A stretch of DNA of 64,000 nucleotides from Acheta domesticus (lineage: Eukaryota; Arthropoda; Insecta; Orthoptera; Gryllidae), in contig JAHLJT010003656.1 in NCBI GenBank assembly GCA_031308135.1, positions 77,364,698 through 77,428,697 of the forward strand, in the 5' to 3' direction. Position 1 is the stretch's first letter. The number at the start of each line of letters is the position of its first letter. The translations under genes were made by a program, and so were the position numbers. The notes under the pieces are model-generated. The model made no database searches. It was not told the origin of the DNA and saw nothing but the letters and a program-made list of their open reading frames with translations. This document shows, piece by piece, positions 32,549 to 43,500 of the stretch.

Positions 32549-33227
32549 TAAGATTAATTATCCCGTAAATTAATGGCCGTAATATCCCGGGAACTGGCGG
32601 TATTTCTCACCCTCTTGGCAGTGGCATATACTGTGGGCTACCGGGGGTACCGGCGGTAGCCCAAGTAAATTATGAGAACAAAAATATGTCAAGATAAATT
32701 ATATTAGAAATAATTATAGGCCATTTTATTTTTCAGTGACATACATTTTTACAGATTCTGTATAATCTGTTCTGTGGAGATCTGCAGTAAATCTCTCGGT
32801 CGTCCCGCGCACCAGTCCTCTGAAGAGGCGGCATCGTCGAAGAAATCGCTGGTACCCAGCGACATCCGCACAGCGTGCGTTCGATGGATGCATGATTCAC
32901 TCCCCTCCTACTAGTAGGATATGGGCCAGCCAGGGGATCAGGATGCCGATTTCCCGAGCGGTTTCGTGACACGTTCGTAGCCGTTCGGAAGCAGTGGGCA
33001 GTAAACGGACAGAGTAAATTAAATGTGCGCTCTTGTGCAAGGCATACACGCTTGGTGGTGAGTGTACATATACATAATAGATTATATTAAGCGTGTTTTA
33101 AGTGATAAATTTGCAACGTATTAAGTATGTGATAGTGCCAAAGTTAACTACTGTCAATTTGGTAAAGTACTTTGAAAAAGCAAACAACCAACTTACATAC
33201 CTATGTTATTTTATAATTATAATAATT
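32549..33227. other. No gene seen
   Basis: A GC-richer block (32760-33000) contains a short palindrome 'ctcctactagtaggat'. No frame is supportable. Confidence 0.35.
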
Positions 33228-33228
33228 T

Positions 33229-33278
<50 letters not shown>
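33228..33278. repeat. TA microsatellite
   Basis: About 25 TA units with a single 'ca' interruption near 33247. Artefact Tyr/Ile frames overlie it. Confidence 0.95.
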
Positions 33279-33281
<3 letters not shown>

Positions 33282-33394
33282 TGTAGTTATGCAGTCAAAG
33301 ATTATTTCTTAAGTCAGCGGTAGCCTAGGACATGAAAGCAGTATACGTCACTGGTTCTTCGAACGTGAGATCCGTTGTATCTGTCGGAATCCGA

Positions 33395-33490
33395 GGTTTC
33401 CTACGATATCCGCCAGCGAGGATATCGCTCCAGACGGGGCAGACTCCAAGTTCCTGACTGGTCTCCCAAAACTGGTATAGTAGTGCATGT
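33395..33490 (-). mobile_element. SINE-A, diverged middle fragment (tentative)
   Basis: 'gactggtctcccaaaactgg' and 'tatagtagtgcatgtg' match the family core 'gactggtctcccgacatgtg ... gtagtgcatgt'. The upstream 30-60 bp fit poorly and no tail is visible. Confidence 0.4.
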
Positions 33491-34310
33491 GGAACGTAAC
33501 GTGAAAAAACAAACAAAAAAACATAATAAAATTATGAAAAATACTAAAAATGTCTGATTTATAAGCCTGACTCTCAATTGTAAATTACTGTTTCTAAAAC
33601 TTGTTTAAATTGTGTGTTCTCTATTTCGTTTAAATCCTGTACTGATTATAGTAAATCATGTATAATTGCAGTCACCACCTTGTCGTTGATGAGATTTGAA
33701 ATATTTTTTTAATTAATAATTATTTATAAAAAAGATTAATAAACTTCCACCCTCTAGGAGGTCACACAAAATACTCCATAAATAAATATCTATCTATCAG
33801 GGATCTATCAGCGATCAAACACCGGAACCGGTTATTCTTTTGAATAGTGCCATATTCCCTACAGTGGCCACTTGCTGTCGACACGTTGCGTCGCAGCATT
33901 TGTGCTGCGTCATGCTGGCTGGGAGAACGCCGGGAGCCGAACACAAGCCTTCCCTCTCTTCCTCCCCCCCCCCACACTTTTTCTCTCTCCCTCTCGTTCG
34001 GGGGTGGGGGTAAGATCCGCTGAGTCACGTTCGCGTCGCCGCCTTCGTCACGGTGATTCGCATCTCTCCCCTCTCCAAGCCGCGGTCGTTACGTGCATGA
34101 CAGGGCAGCTTCCGAGGCCCATCATCTGGCGATTCTGAGTTCGCGATTAATCTAATCTGATACTCACGACTCCATCATCCACATTTATAGAATTGGTGTT
34201 GGGTTTTCTTCTGCTTTCTCATACTACGTCTTTGATACACTGATTACTTTTGTTTTTAAGTAGTGAATGTTTAGAGATTACTACATTGTGTATTTTTTTA
34301 TCTTTATCTT
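33491..34310. other. No gene seen; probable 3' flank of the minus-strand exon at its right end
   Basis: AT-rich, with a pyrimidine-rich GC block at 33940-34130. The plus and minus frames there (88 residues each) overlap and have no motif. The AATAAA complement at 34311-34316 may close the minus-strand gene described next. Confidence 0.35.
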
Positions 34311-34377
34311 TTTTATTTTGAATGTCGGTAGTAATGGGTGAAGGAATATTAGTTGTTTCACTCTTCGTGGAAGATAA

Positions 34378-34663
34378 TTATGTTGTATTGGACACACCTC
34401 CTTCTGTTGGCTGATAACGATCTAGAATATTATCGCGGGCACAATGGCCTAGCATCTGATTGCTGAACGTTGCCATTTGCTGTGATGCCTTGTGATAACA
34501 GAGATAAAAGCTCTGTGATAACTGGTGCAAGAGTTGCGCAATTTGTTCTGGCGCCGACCTTGGGACGTCAGTGACCCCCCCCTCTTCTGCGTTCCGTCTT
34601 CTCCCACTCTGCCCGCCTTCCCCCGCCCCCCTTTCCACCACCTCATCTGCCACCCTCATGTTC
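34378..34663 (-). CDS. Candidate terminal exon, helical protein of unknown family
   Basis: Minus strand: a splice acceptor ('ccactcactgttccag') ends at 34664 and is followed by an open frame to a stop at 34378. The first ATG is at 34659, but the true start may lie in an upstream exon. The protein has an acidic/Gly/Arg linker ('ERGAGEGGQSGRRRNAEEGG') and then a predicted amphipathic helix 'PEQIAQLLHQLSQSFYLCYH' continuing 'KASQQMATFSNQMLG'. An AATAAA lies about 65 bp after the stop (complement at 34311-34316). Acceptor, frame, stop and polyadenylation signal are in the right order. The linker-plus-helix layout resembles the C-terminal tails of MADF/SANT-type proteins, some of them transposon-encoded; this is a resemblance only. 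Confidence 0.38.
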
Positions 34664-36740
34664 CTGGAACAGTGAGTGGGAATCTCGTCTGTTTGCTAAA
34701 CAAGAGTTCTGCGCTATGCAGATTGACTTGAAAGTAATGAATTTGTCCGAATTGTAGATGAGGGACGCCTATGGTCCGAGGGGGGCTCCGAAACTTTCTT
34801 CTGACTCTACTTATATTATTGTTTCCCACAACAGAAATATTCATTTCCTGGTTTTGAAAACACCTTTTTAAAATATTATATACTACTTTTATGGGATCCC
34901 CAACCTAAACTCTACTTTCAAGTCATCTTATCGAAACGTTCGTGATAACGGATAGAGAAAAGAAAGTTGAAAAATGATGTGGGTACAAATAACGGTATGG
35001 GTATTCCTGAGAAAATCAAGAAGTCGAGTGGACGTTTCCAATTACCAGCCCCGGGGCAGGGAAACTTAACTTGAGGCTTGTCCGGACGAATCCAGAGTTC
35101 GGACGACTCTGTTAGCTCCTCACTGCACAACGTCTCTTGGCACTAACGACGTGCGTTTGCTGGGTGGACGTTAGGGAATGTTTCGCCAGGGCTGGGACGG
35201 AATCTGTTGCCTTCGTTGGAACGAGATAATGGGTTAAATTAAATAATCAATGAAACGTAATATTACATATGTAAAGGACAATTAGTGCAAGATAACTTAC
35301 GCAAACGTCTACACTTTTTAGATAGCATCGCTCATTGTGTACCTGGGATTTATGTCATTAGTGCTTTTTGAATGAGGCACGCATGAATTGCAAATGGATT
35401 CCTTCTTCCAACCTTCCTCCAGTGCTGGCCTGTAGTACGTCCTGAGAACAAACGACTTAGAACTGCGTTCACGAGTTTCATAAGACCATATCTGATGGAT
35501 TTCTGTGAATGAAACCCAATGAATGACTTAGCACCTTTCACTAGTATTAGCATGCGGTAGCGGCTATTTCCATACCTGCTATTTTCAGTAGATTTCAAGA
35601 GGGAAGAATTACTACTTCTCATTCTTATTTATTCACTTTTATTTATGTCTGAAATCGAGAATCGGTTGACGCATTACGCGCCAAGGAAAGAAAGAGTTTT
35701 GTATCACTTATAAGAAACAATGTGTAGAAAATGCCGTAAGTATGCTACTGCTGGAGGAGTTATTCCCAGACCTGCTTCAAACGAAGAACATAACTTCACA
35801 GATTATGATGTAAATGTAGTAGGTTGCAGAGCAGACGCATAAGTAATCCGCATCACGTTACGCTGAAAAACACGTTACCGACGAGCATAACTCAGAATCG
35901 ATACGCCTCAGGCCATTTGGAAGGTTTTGTATCCCTAGAAGAGACTCATGTTATGTTTCTTTCGATGTAATCTACAAAATGGCATTTTGGACATTCTGTT
36001 ACATTTCTGGAGCATACATGTTTGAAATCCGTTCATTATTATTGCTTTCCCTCATGCTAATTGTGTAGTATAGAGAAGGTATTGTAATTCTGCAAAAAAT
36101 TGCTGATTTTTTTTAACAGAAAAGTGGATAAATCGTATTCCTATATGTAATAAATAGAGCCCGAAAGTGTGGTAAAATGACTTTTTGTTATTGTTATGAT
36201 TTTATGACTTAACAATAAGAATCACTTGTATATCTGGAGTTGTTTTAGTAGATTTTCATTTTACCTTTTTTGCCTATTTTTGCTATTGTCTAATTTGTGC
36301 CTTTTCTGCCTTTTTCGTCATTATTTTCCCTTTTCCTTCTTCTGACACCGATCTCTATCAAGCTGGAAACATACCTGCAAGCTTGGTCAATGCGAAATTA
36401 CGGTCGTGTATTGTCTTTCTCGGGATTCGGAGGCTACAGTGTCCAGTTGTGTTAAAAATCTAACTCGTGGTGCTACAGAATGGCACAGACTTTCCCATAT
36501 TAATTTTCTATTTCCTTTGGTCTGTGCTAGCTATTCGGACTTGCCACATACTCTTGCCAGCTGCCATCTATCGCCGCCCAAAGTATATTTTTTTTTACAT
36601 TTTCTTAATTTTTCGGTTTCCTAATATTTTTCGGTTTCGTAAATATTATTTTTAAGAATATTAAAGAACAGTGAAACCTCGCGCTAAATGGCAATTTTCA
36701 TTGAAAAATTTCGAACTGTAAAGGCGAAATTCGAAGCTCT
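34664..36740. other. No gene seen
   Basis: Mostly unique sequence. Frames at 34656-34844, 34918-35130 and 35350-35622 (minus) and 36406-36624 (plus) have no motifs or splice context. A repeat scrap shared with 13890 starts at about 36750. Confidence 0.35.
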
Positions 36741-36749
36741 TTTTCACAA

Positions 36750-36805
36750 AAAAGTTTTGAGTTTTCGAAAAACTTCATTAGAAGTCATTTGAAGCGTGCA
36801 ATCGA
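36750..36805 (+). repeat. Short repeat shared with 13890-13965
   Basis: 'ttttgagttttcgaaaaact' and 'tcattagaagtcatttgaag'; the counterpart is on the opposite strand at 13.9 kb. Confidence 0.5.
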
Positions 36806-37347
36806 TCCAAATTGGGATACCAGTTGCCTCATTTGGTCTCATAGACTCCTAAGTTGGACAGGAAAAGAAATGCACGAGTGTTATTAAACAAATTGACAAA
36901 ACGAGCTTTTTTTAATGAAAATAACATTAATGCGATGAACAAATTATATTGTTGAATACTTTGAAAGAAATATTTTTTCTTGGGACAGTATAATCGACAG
37001 TTTATTCCCTTATTTAATAATTTTCTAACTTCATTTTAATGATCAAGATGCAATGAGGCAGTAGTTTTAATATTTTTAATTGCACTTGTCTGCTAGATTG
37101 AAAATATTCCAAATTGATGTAAACACTATGTAGCATTACATAAATAAATCATTAGGATCTGCACATTTGCTCGATAAAACCTTCAAATAGGCTTCGGGGA
37201 AGAGTACTACGACGTTGGAAGTAAGAAGCACTACTACGTTGGCTAGTAACATTAAATTTTATCCTTCAACTTCTGCAGACAAATTTCTGAAAGCTCAATT
37301 TTGCATTAAGATATTATTAAATAAAACAAGAAAGCGGTAATATTTAA

Positions 37348-37990
37348 CCCTCTACCGGTGGGATGTAGCCCACACTGGGGTGTAGCCCTCAGTAGGGTGT
37401 AGCCCATCTCACCCAATATTTATATTGTTTTACTGGAACATATATTGGCAACTCTGACCTATGAACATTATGTAAAGTTGTATAATGAGTTCATCTATCA
37501 TAGTGATTTAATTCATTGTTGATATGTGTTACGTTCGTCAGTTTCTGTTATTTTGAAATGGACTTGGGGTGTCGTACCCCCCACTGATCCATTGCCTTAG
37601 TATTTTTAATTTGAAGCACTTGCATTCTGTGAATTTAAACCATTTGTAATACCGTATAAATTCAGATAAAAATTATGAAATATTAATACAAAGGTTAATA
37701 TGTAATACCAGTTTTGATTCGATAGAGAAATGGAGTTTGCGACGAGCACAGATCGCGCAGATGTGAGGAGTACACTGAATCTCAATGATCAAGAGTGACT
37801 AATAGAAAGAAGTGAAAAATATGTTCTGAAATAAAAATGTGTATGGTTGTGAATTAAAATATTCTTTAGGTTCGTAAAATAGAATTATTTAAGCCATAAA
37901 GACCTTCTAACTCGTGTTTTATTTTTTGGAGGGGGATGAGACCCTCAGTGTCCCATTTGTGTAACAAAATATAAGTATGTCGGTTGAGGG
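37348..37990. mobile_element. piggyBac-like non-autonomous element
   Basis: TTAA flanks both ends (37344-37347 and 37991-37994), the diagnostic piggyBac target. The left end is CCCTCTACCGGTGG and the complement of the right end is CCCTCAACCGACAT, so 9 of the first 10 bases match. Subterminal repeats 'gggtgtagccc' / 'gggatgtagccc' occur three times at 37360-37415, and 'gggggatgagaccctcagtg' precedes the right end. At 643 bp it has no transposase frame, so it would depend on a partner element. Confidence 0.78.
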
Positions 37991-38085
37991 TTAATTTTTT
38001 CCGTTCCTCACTCTTCTTGGAGCGTTTTTGAATGATGATGACCGAAATGGAAGGGACCTGGGGTGGGTAGCTCTACTTCGATTTT

Positions 38086-38302
38086 TCTTTCTTGGCGCGT
38101 GGGGGGGGGTGTCATCAAAATGGAATATCTCACGGTATTTCGCGTCGTTCTCGGTTGTGCCGCTAGGAGTCGCATGATCGCGACTGTATCTAGCAGTGCA
38201 TCTATCGATCATGCGACTCCTGGCGGCATAACCGAGAACGATGCGAAATTTCGTGTGATATTCCATTTTGATGACACCCCCCCCCCTACGCGCCAAGAAA
38301 GA
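38086..38302. mobile_element. Fold-back element with ~95-bp arms
   Basis: Arms 38086-38180 and 38206-38302 are inverted copies with few mismatches; the outer ends are 'tctttcttggcgcgt' / 'acgcgccaagaaaga' and the inner ends 'gagtcgcatgatcg' / 'cgatcatgcgactc'. A 25-bp loop separates them. Both arms carry a G/C homopolymer (ggggggggg / ccccccccc). The two overlapping frames on each strand reflect the symmetry. It starts about 95 bp after the piggyBac-like element. Confidence 0.85.
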
Positions 38303-38344
38303 CAAACTGAAGAATAGGTTCCTACGTTTCTTTTCGGTCGAGGT

Positions 38345-38497
38345 GCACGACTGCCAGCGCCGTCTGAGACGAAGGGGGAGCTGTGCCCAAGGGCGATGTG
38401 CGGCGCAGAAATACCGCTTGATTTCACGCCAGACGCTTTCCGTTTCTCGATTCTTGTGGGTACAAAGCGGTTCGACCTTCACACAAAATTCCACTCA
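38345..38497 (-). pseudogene. Merlin/ISXO2-like transposase fragment
   Basis: The minus-strand frame reads 'EFCVKVEPLCTHKNRETESV' followed by 'WREIKRYFCAAHRPWAQLPL' and 'RLRRRW'. The order HxN-x3-E(S)-x-W-x2-(I/V)KR with a downstream Arg-rich W box fits the C-terminal DDE part of ISXO2-like (Merlin) transposases, where the glutamate before 'xxWR' is catalytic. Only about 50 residues are present, and no N-terminal part or ends were found. It lies beside the palindrome, which may be a terminal or fold-back relative of the same element. Short match, so moderate confidence. Confidence 0.45.
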
Positions 38498-39229
38498 CTT
38501 CTCAGTCATGAAAACATTTCAGAGAGAGCATGAAGCATTCCAGTCTAGATTACAATTGGAGGCTGTTCTCGTAAGCGCAAAACCGGCCTTACCCGTATTG
38601 TTTGAAATTTGAGTTTGTCATTTATAACGTGGCGAAAATATTAGTCTAACGTTTCCGATGTATCTCCAGTAATAATTACCAAACCCAAACGTTTTAGCCT
38701 AGGTTTATTTCTGTTAGTTTGTAAAATATGTAGTGGCCTGTTCTATAGCCTTTCCTTCCGCTAATATTTGTTTGGTTATTTATTTATTTATTAAAACTTC
38801 AAATTGTCTTGCAACATATTTCAATTCACAAATGGGCGTTAACTAGAGTAATCACGCCAGTGTAGTGCGATTACGTCTATAGACTAAGCTTAGACACAAG
38901 TAAGTTCATTTGTACAAGGATCTGAAAATTTATTTCAATTTATCAAAATATTTAAGTTTTATTTTAATTGATTCTGCGATAATTATCTTATTAAATAATT
39001 AATAGCGGTAGTGCAAGAATACATATTTTCTCGCAGTCCTTGAAACTGCTGCGCAATATCATACTGCTACATGAAGCTGCAAAATTGTTTCCAACAAGCA
39101 ACATTTTTTACTGAGCTGCGATCCGAACTCAGGTCCTTCCGAGTTAGCACGCCAGTCACGTCGCCGTCCACCCATCTACTTCACCAGCCACGCAGGTAAA
39201 CTTAGTCTTCCCGACGCTTCCAAAAAATT
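38498..39229. other. No gene seen
   Basis: AT-rich unique sequence. Nothing supportable. Confidence 0.35.
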
Positions 39230-39850
39230 GAAAATTTGCATTTGCAATTTTAAAAATTTCAGAGGTTTTCATTTACATTATTTCAAGATCTCGTCTTAAA
39301 GAAGTGATTTCTTTAAGGAAAAAACCTCTCTTATTAATATTGTTGTTTGGCAATGTCAATTTTTTGTTTACAATTTTCGAAAATGCAGATTATTCACCGA
39401 AAATTAGACCTGCACCATTTTTTTAAAAGTCATTTGCTCTATCCAAGAAAAGAAATTAAAGAAGAAATTTTGAGCTGCTTTGGAGAAAAAATATAAATTA
39501 CATTAACTTTAAGCAATAATTTCGAGAATACGGTTTCTTCAAAAATTACATTGCTTTATTTAAAGATATAATGTTTTAGAAAAGGTATGAATTAAGAAAA
39601 AAATCTGTATAATCAATATTGTACTTTTGCAATAATTTTTTGCTATTTTCGAAAATTGGGCCAGCACCATTTTTGATGCATCTATCCGAAGAAAAAAATT
39701 GGATCCGCTTTTTGAAAACAAATAATTATTCAAAAATTGCCTACCTTTTACGAAAAATTGCGCGAAAACTTCACATATTTTTGAAAAATTGTACAGGATC
39801 TTATTTTAAAATATCTTTCAAGGACGGATTTTATTAAGGAAAATAAGATC
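39230..39850 (+). repeat. Three diverged direct repeats of an AT-rich unit
   Basis: At about 39235-39355, 39480-39620 and 39720-39860 the same order recurs: 'aaaattgc...', a ~30-bp gap, 'tatttcaaga' / 'tttaaagata' / 'atctttcaagga', then 'ttaaggaaaa', 'tct(t/a)tt', 'attattg'. The words also match the repeats at 1-150 and 31310-31450, so this may be a short tandem relic of that family. Confidence 0.45.
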
Positions 39851-39939
39851 TATTTTCATTATTGTAGTCGAAGAATTAGAACTGTTTCATTTTAAGTGTT
39901 CTTTACGTTGTTCAGAAACAAGTATAATAAAAAAATTGG

Positions 39940-40200
39940 AATCATATTTGAGAAAAGTTTGAAAATGTTGTGGCTTCATGAAAAGTCCCCCCAAAAATCA
40001 AAAATACCTTCTTAAACTTACAGGATCCCGAGCTTTTCCAAGTCATTCGCAGAATATCAGTTTTGGAGAAAATCATCTGAACAGTATTGTGGACTACAGT
40101 GTCAGGCAGACGGACGGAGAGATGGGCGGATTGACTGACGGATAGACGCTGAGACGAAACACGCTTTGCCGTCAATAGATTTTTCGGTATCACTGGCCCA
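39940..40200 (-). repeat. Old interspersed repeat, reverse copy (tentative)
   Basis: The complement has 'ccgtccgtctgcctgacact', 'gattttctccaaaactgat' and 'tttttggggggactttt', followed by 'catgaagcc', paralleling the 31050-31210 order ('ccgtccgttcg', 'gattttctccaaaagtgat', 'gaagcct'). Confidence 0.5.
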
Positions 40201-42548
40201 GAAAAGGTGGATTTTGAATACAAATGTGTTAGAGGAAGTAATTTACTACACGTAGGAACAAGATTTATCTCTTTTTCGATTCCAGGGCGTCACAATAAGT
40301 GTTATTCTGTCGAAAACGCCTATTTCTGTTGCAGTATCAAAATACTTTCTCTTGACTATGTAGTAAGGCGAAAAAGGAGAAAGAAATCAATTGGATAATC
40401 TTATTTTTAATATCGGAGCCTTTGTAACTTCAACTTGTCAAATGGTGGCCTGCTGAGAAGGTTAAATGCAGGCTACCGGAAGAGGAGTGACTCATTTGTG
40501 GACATTTGATCTAGGGAAATGCGGGGAGCGCGCGCGCCAGTGTGTCCTCACCGCTGGAGTCGCGATGAGGATTTCCTTTCTCTGGGGGTAACTGGACACT
40601 CCCATTTCCGACGGCAACAGGCTCCGAAGAATGATGTCATTTGGTGGTTCTTCTCTTGCCCCTGGCACTTGTTCATAATGTTTAGCGAACGGTAAACATC
40701 ACAATGCATTCAAATTTCCGGCGTCGATATGCGACTGTATCGAAATTTTTTCCTCATTTCCGGTGACATCGTCGTCATCGAGACAGCGGCACATGCCGAG
40801 ATAAAGCTTTAGATCGATGCATTTAAAAACTACTCTAACATTGATGTTCGATGAGGAAATTTCGATGAAGTGTGATTCAGTTTTTGTGATGAAAATGATG
40901 AGAAGCACGAAGTCCAAATGTCACTGGGCAATATTTATGTTCTGGTAATATTAATTATTTAATAATTCTGAATACTTTTACTTTCCAACTTACTTGAGAC
41001 AGGCATCTCTAAACTTATGAGGCATGCTGATTTTAATGCATTTAATGCTGATTATCGAGAAAGTTCGTGTTTTTGTCCTCTTGTTCGCGTCGCGAATATT
41101 CTTCAATCATATGGGAGTGATTGTATGATCTGTGCGTGATATGACGACAATGGTGCCCAATATATAATTTAATTTAATTACAATCCACTATTAATGGACC
41201 GCACCGGCAATTATATTCCTTAAAATAGCAACTAGCCAGACAACTCTACTCTACCCACTAGCGAATATTTTGCTGTAATAGTGCGACGAGCATGTTCATG
41301 ATAATGTTAGGCATTAGAATCAGACGTTGCAGGATTCTTAAATGTCGGCGACGTTGTAGATCACCATTAGCACTCATCAACGATCCTGTAGTTCACTCGT
41401 ATTTATCAAAACTTATTAATTTTTTTATGTGTGAGAAACAAGTATTTTTTGTTTTTTTTTTCGCCTGTTCTTCTTCATGAAAATGTTTGAGGTTGATGAA
41501 AACGATGTGTCTATTTTGGTTAACTAACTACCTGCACCCTTGCGACTACACAACACAAAATGAAGAACTGTAGAAATGTTACAACAGAAAAGTACTACAA
41601 TTGTGATCTAGGGCAACTGAACCCCCTCCAGAATGTTTCATGCCGATCAATACCTAATCTCTTGTGAACGATGTTTACACATTTTAGAACACATAGTCAC
41701 TATTCATTGACAACAGAAAGTTAACCATTTGTTTGTGAAAACTTGCTGTTTGTTAAATGTTTTATATTTACCAAGATCTGAACATATAAGTTATAGTAGA
41801 TTATAGCAGGAATTCTTGCTATATACCTTAATTTAAAAATGTAATGCATCACATATTATTATACTCACTGAGTGCTTTTTGAAAAGGGACATATGTTTCA
41901 TATGTTTGCTGGACGCATTACGTTTAATCGTGTGACAAATCTGTGCATTTAAAAACATTTAATCTTGGAATTTAAAACACTCGCCATTTTCGCTTCGCTA
42001 ATTCTAATCTCACAATCACCCTCTCTTGCTCGCGGTAGAGAAAGACCTTCCCCAGTTTGCTGACGTAAGCAAAAGACAAAATGAACAATTGACGGATGAT
42101 AAGCGTTCATTTGATTAATTTTACGATTTTATTAAAATTTTGTGTTCATACAAAATTTTGTATAAAGCCAATTCATAACGCGATTTTAGGCGATTACCCA
42201 TCTTGGGCCAACTTAAACCAAAAATCAAGAAATTTGATTGAGAAGAAAGCTCAAATTTATTTCTATGTAAAAGGTTATTCTTAGTGTTTAAAAATGTAAA
42301 AAAAAAGCATGACTTCAAACTTTTTCAATGCACTAGGGGAAAACCTTACCTTACTGCTTTCCAATCACGCAATTATCATTTAAAACTTTTTTTTCACTTC
42401 TGCTTGCAGTGATATGTCATTTATCCACTGAAATATGTATAAAACACAAGTGGTATATAAAACAAAACCCCTTTTTCTTTGTCCATCAGTGGCAATAAGT
42501 AGGTACTTCTGTTAAGGCCCCTTAAGGTATGAGACAAAAAAAATCTAG
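40201..42548. other. No gene seen
   Basis: AT-rich except a CpG-rich patch at 40520-40620. Frames at 40207-40398 (plus) and 40699-40917 (minus) have no motif. Confidence 0.35.
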
Positions 42549-42824
42549 TTAAGTGCACCTCTTTGTCATCACAATTGAAAATATTTTAAATAAATATTCT
42601 GGAAGGATATTCTTGAGTTGATTTAAATGCTGTAGATGTAGGAAATGAAATTGTTTCGTCATTTTATTTTCAAATTCCTCACCATTAATATTCACAATAA
42701 AGATTTCATCCTTTTTTCTCTTATTTGACATGGAAATCTTTTTCAGCGTTGATGAATTTTTCTTCATGGGGTCTCGTGGAGTCAGATGTATAAGCAACAG
42801 CAATTTTTTAAACATTTTTTTCAT
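42549..42824 (-). CDS. Lys-rich ORF with BESS-like end, unidentified
   Basis: A 91-residue minus-strand frame with a basic region 'KKISMSNKRKKDEIF' and then 'FHFLHLQHLNQLKNILPEYL' continuing 'FKIFSIV'. The second part follows the hydrophobic spacing of the BESS motif (FL..L...LK.L......F.I..L) found at the C-terminus of MADF-type DNA-binding proteins. No MADF domain was found upstream on the minus strand (42.8-43.3 kb). In AT-rich DNA such a frame can arise by chance. Confidence 0.2.
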   Translation of the reverse strand: MKKMFKKLLLLIHLTPRDPMKKNSSTLKKISMSNKRKKDEIFIVNINGEEFENKMTKQFHFLHLQHLNQLKNILPEYLFKIFSIVMTKRCT

Positions 42825-43283
42825 AAAATAATGTCAATATTGAGCCCGAATCATTTTGCTTGAAAAGAAAGATTTTTTAATAAGAACTCATTATAGGACC
42901 CAAATCATTACTTGCTGCATAAGCAACGATATTCTGGTTCTGATGGTATACATTCTTTCTCTATTATTATCATTAAATGATGAACTTCTATCTCCATCAA
43001 TTTACCATTTATTATAAAAAAATCGACTATAGGGCTCGTCTAATAGGTGAACTGCGAAAGCGACTGTAAATCGAGTAGAGTGGCCCCAGGCTTTACGTTC
43101 TGAATAACTTGATGTTAATTCGGCACTTTTCGACACATTTCAGAAGATAGAAAATTATTTCCAGCAATGAGCAAATTCATCTTCGTCTGGCTCCTCATCT
43201 CGGTTAAATGGGCAGTGTAACAATGATATTTATATAATAATTTACTCATTACAGTTATTTCAGCCATCAGGAACAATTTTTGT
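42825..43283. other. No gene seen
   Basis: AT-rich; nothing supportable. Confidence 0.35.
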
Positions 43284-43500
43284 TGGCCCCGTGGCCGAGA
43301 TCGCTAAAGCAGTAGTGCCGTAGTGATCTTGGACCGTGGGATAGCGGGTTCGAGTCCCGCCTCGGGCATGGTTGTATGTGTTTGTCCTTTCACCCCCTAT
43401 CATCACCATATCGTTTTATCCTCATACCATAACTTTACATCCAATAGTAGTCGCTAATGACCAAGAAGTTGATGCGACCTTAAATAACAAAAAATAAAAA
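43284..43500 (+). mobile_element. SINE-S (tRNA-Ser-like head), copy 2
   Basis: The head 'ggccccgtggccgagatcgc' includes the serine-type A-box core GTGGCCGAG. A perfect B box GGTTCGAGTCC lies near 43349. The body 'tcctttcaccccctatcatc' matches copy 1, then diverges to 'ctaatgaccaagaagttgat' with an A-rich 'aaataacaaaaaataaaaa' tail. The 3' half resembles the 57.9-kb SINE ('gaccaagcagtt', 'tta(a/t)at'). Confidence 0.85.

Noticed and set aside
37991..38494. 167-residue minus-strand frame taken as one protein
   Set aside because: It crosses the piggyBac-like right border, both palindrome arms and the transposase fragment; only the ~50-residue 3'-proximal part in the map (38345-38497) resembles a protein family.
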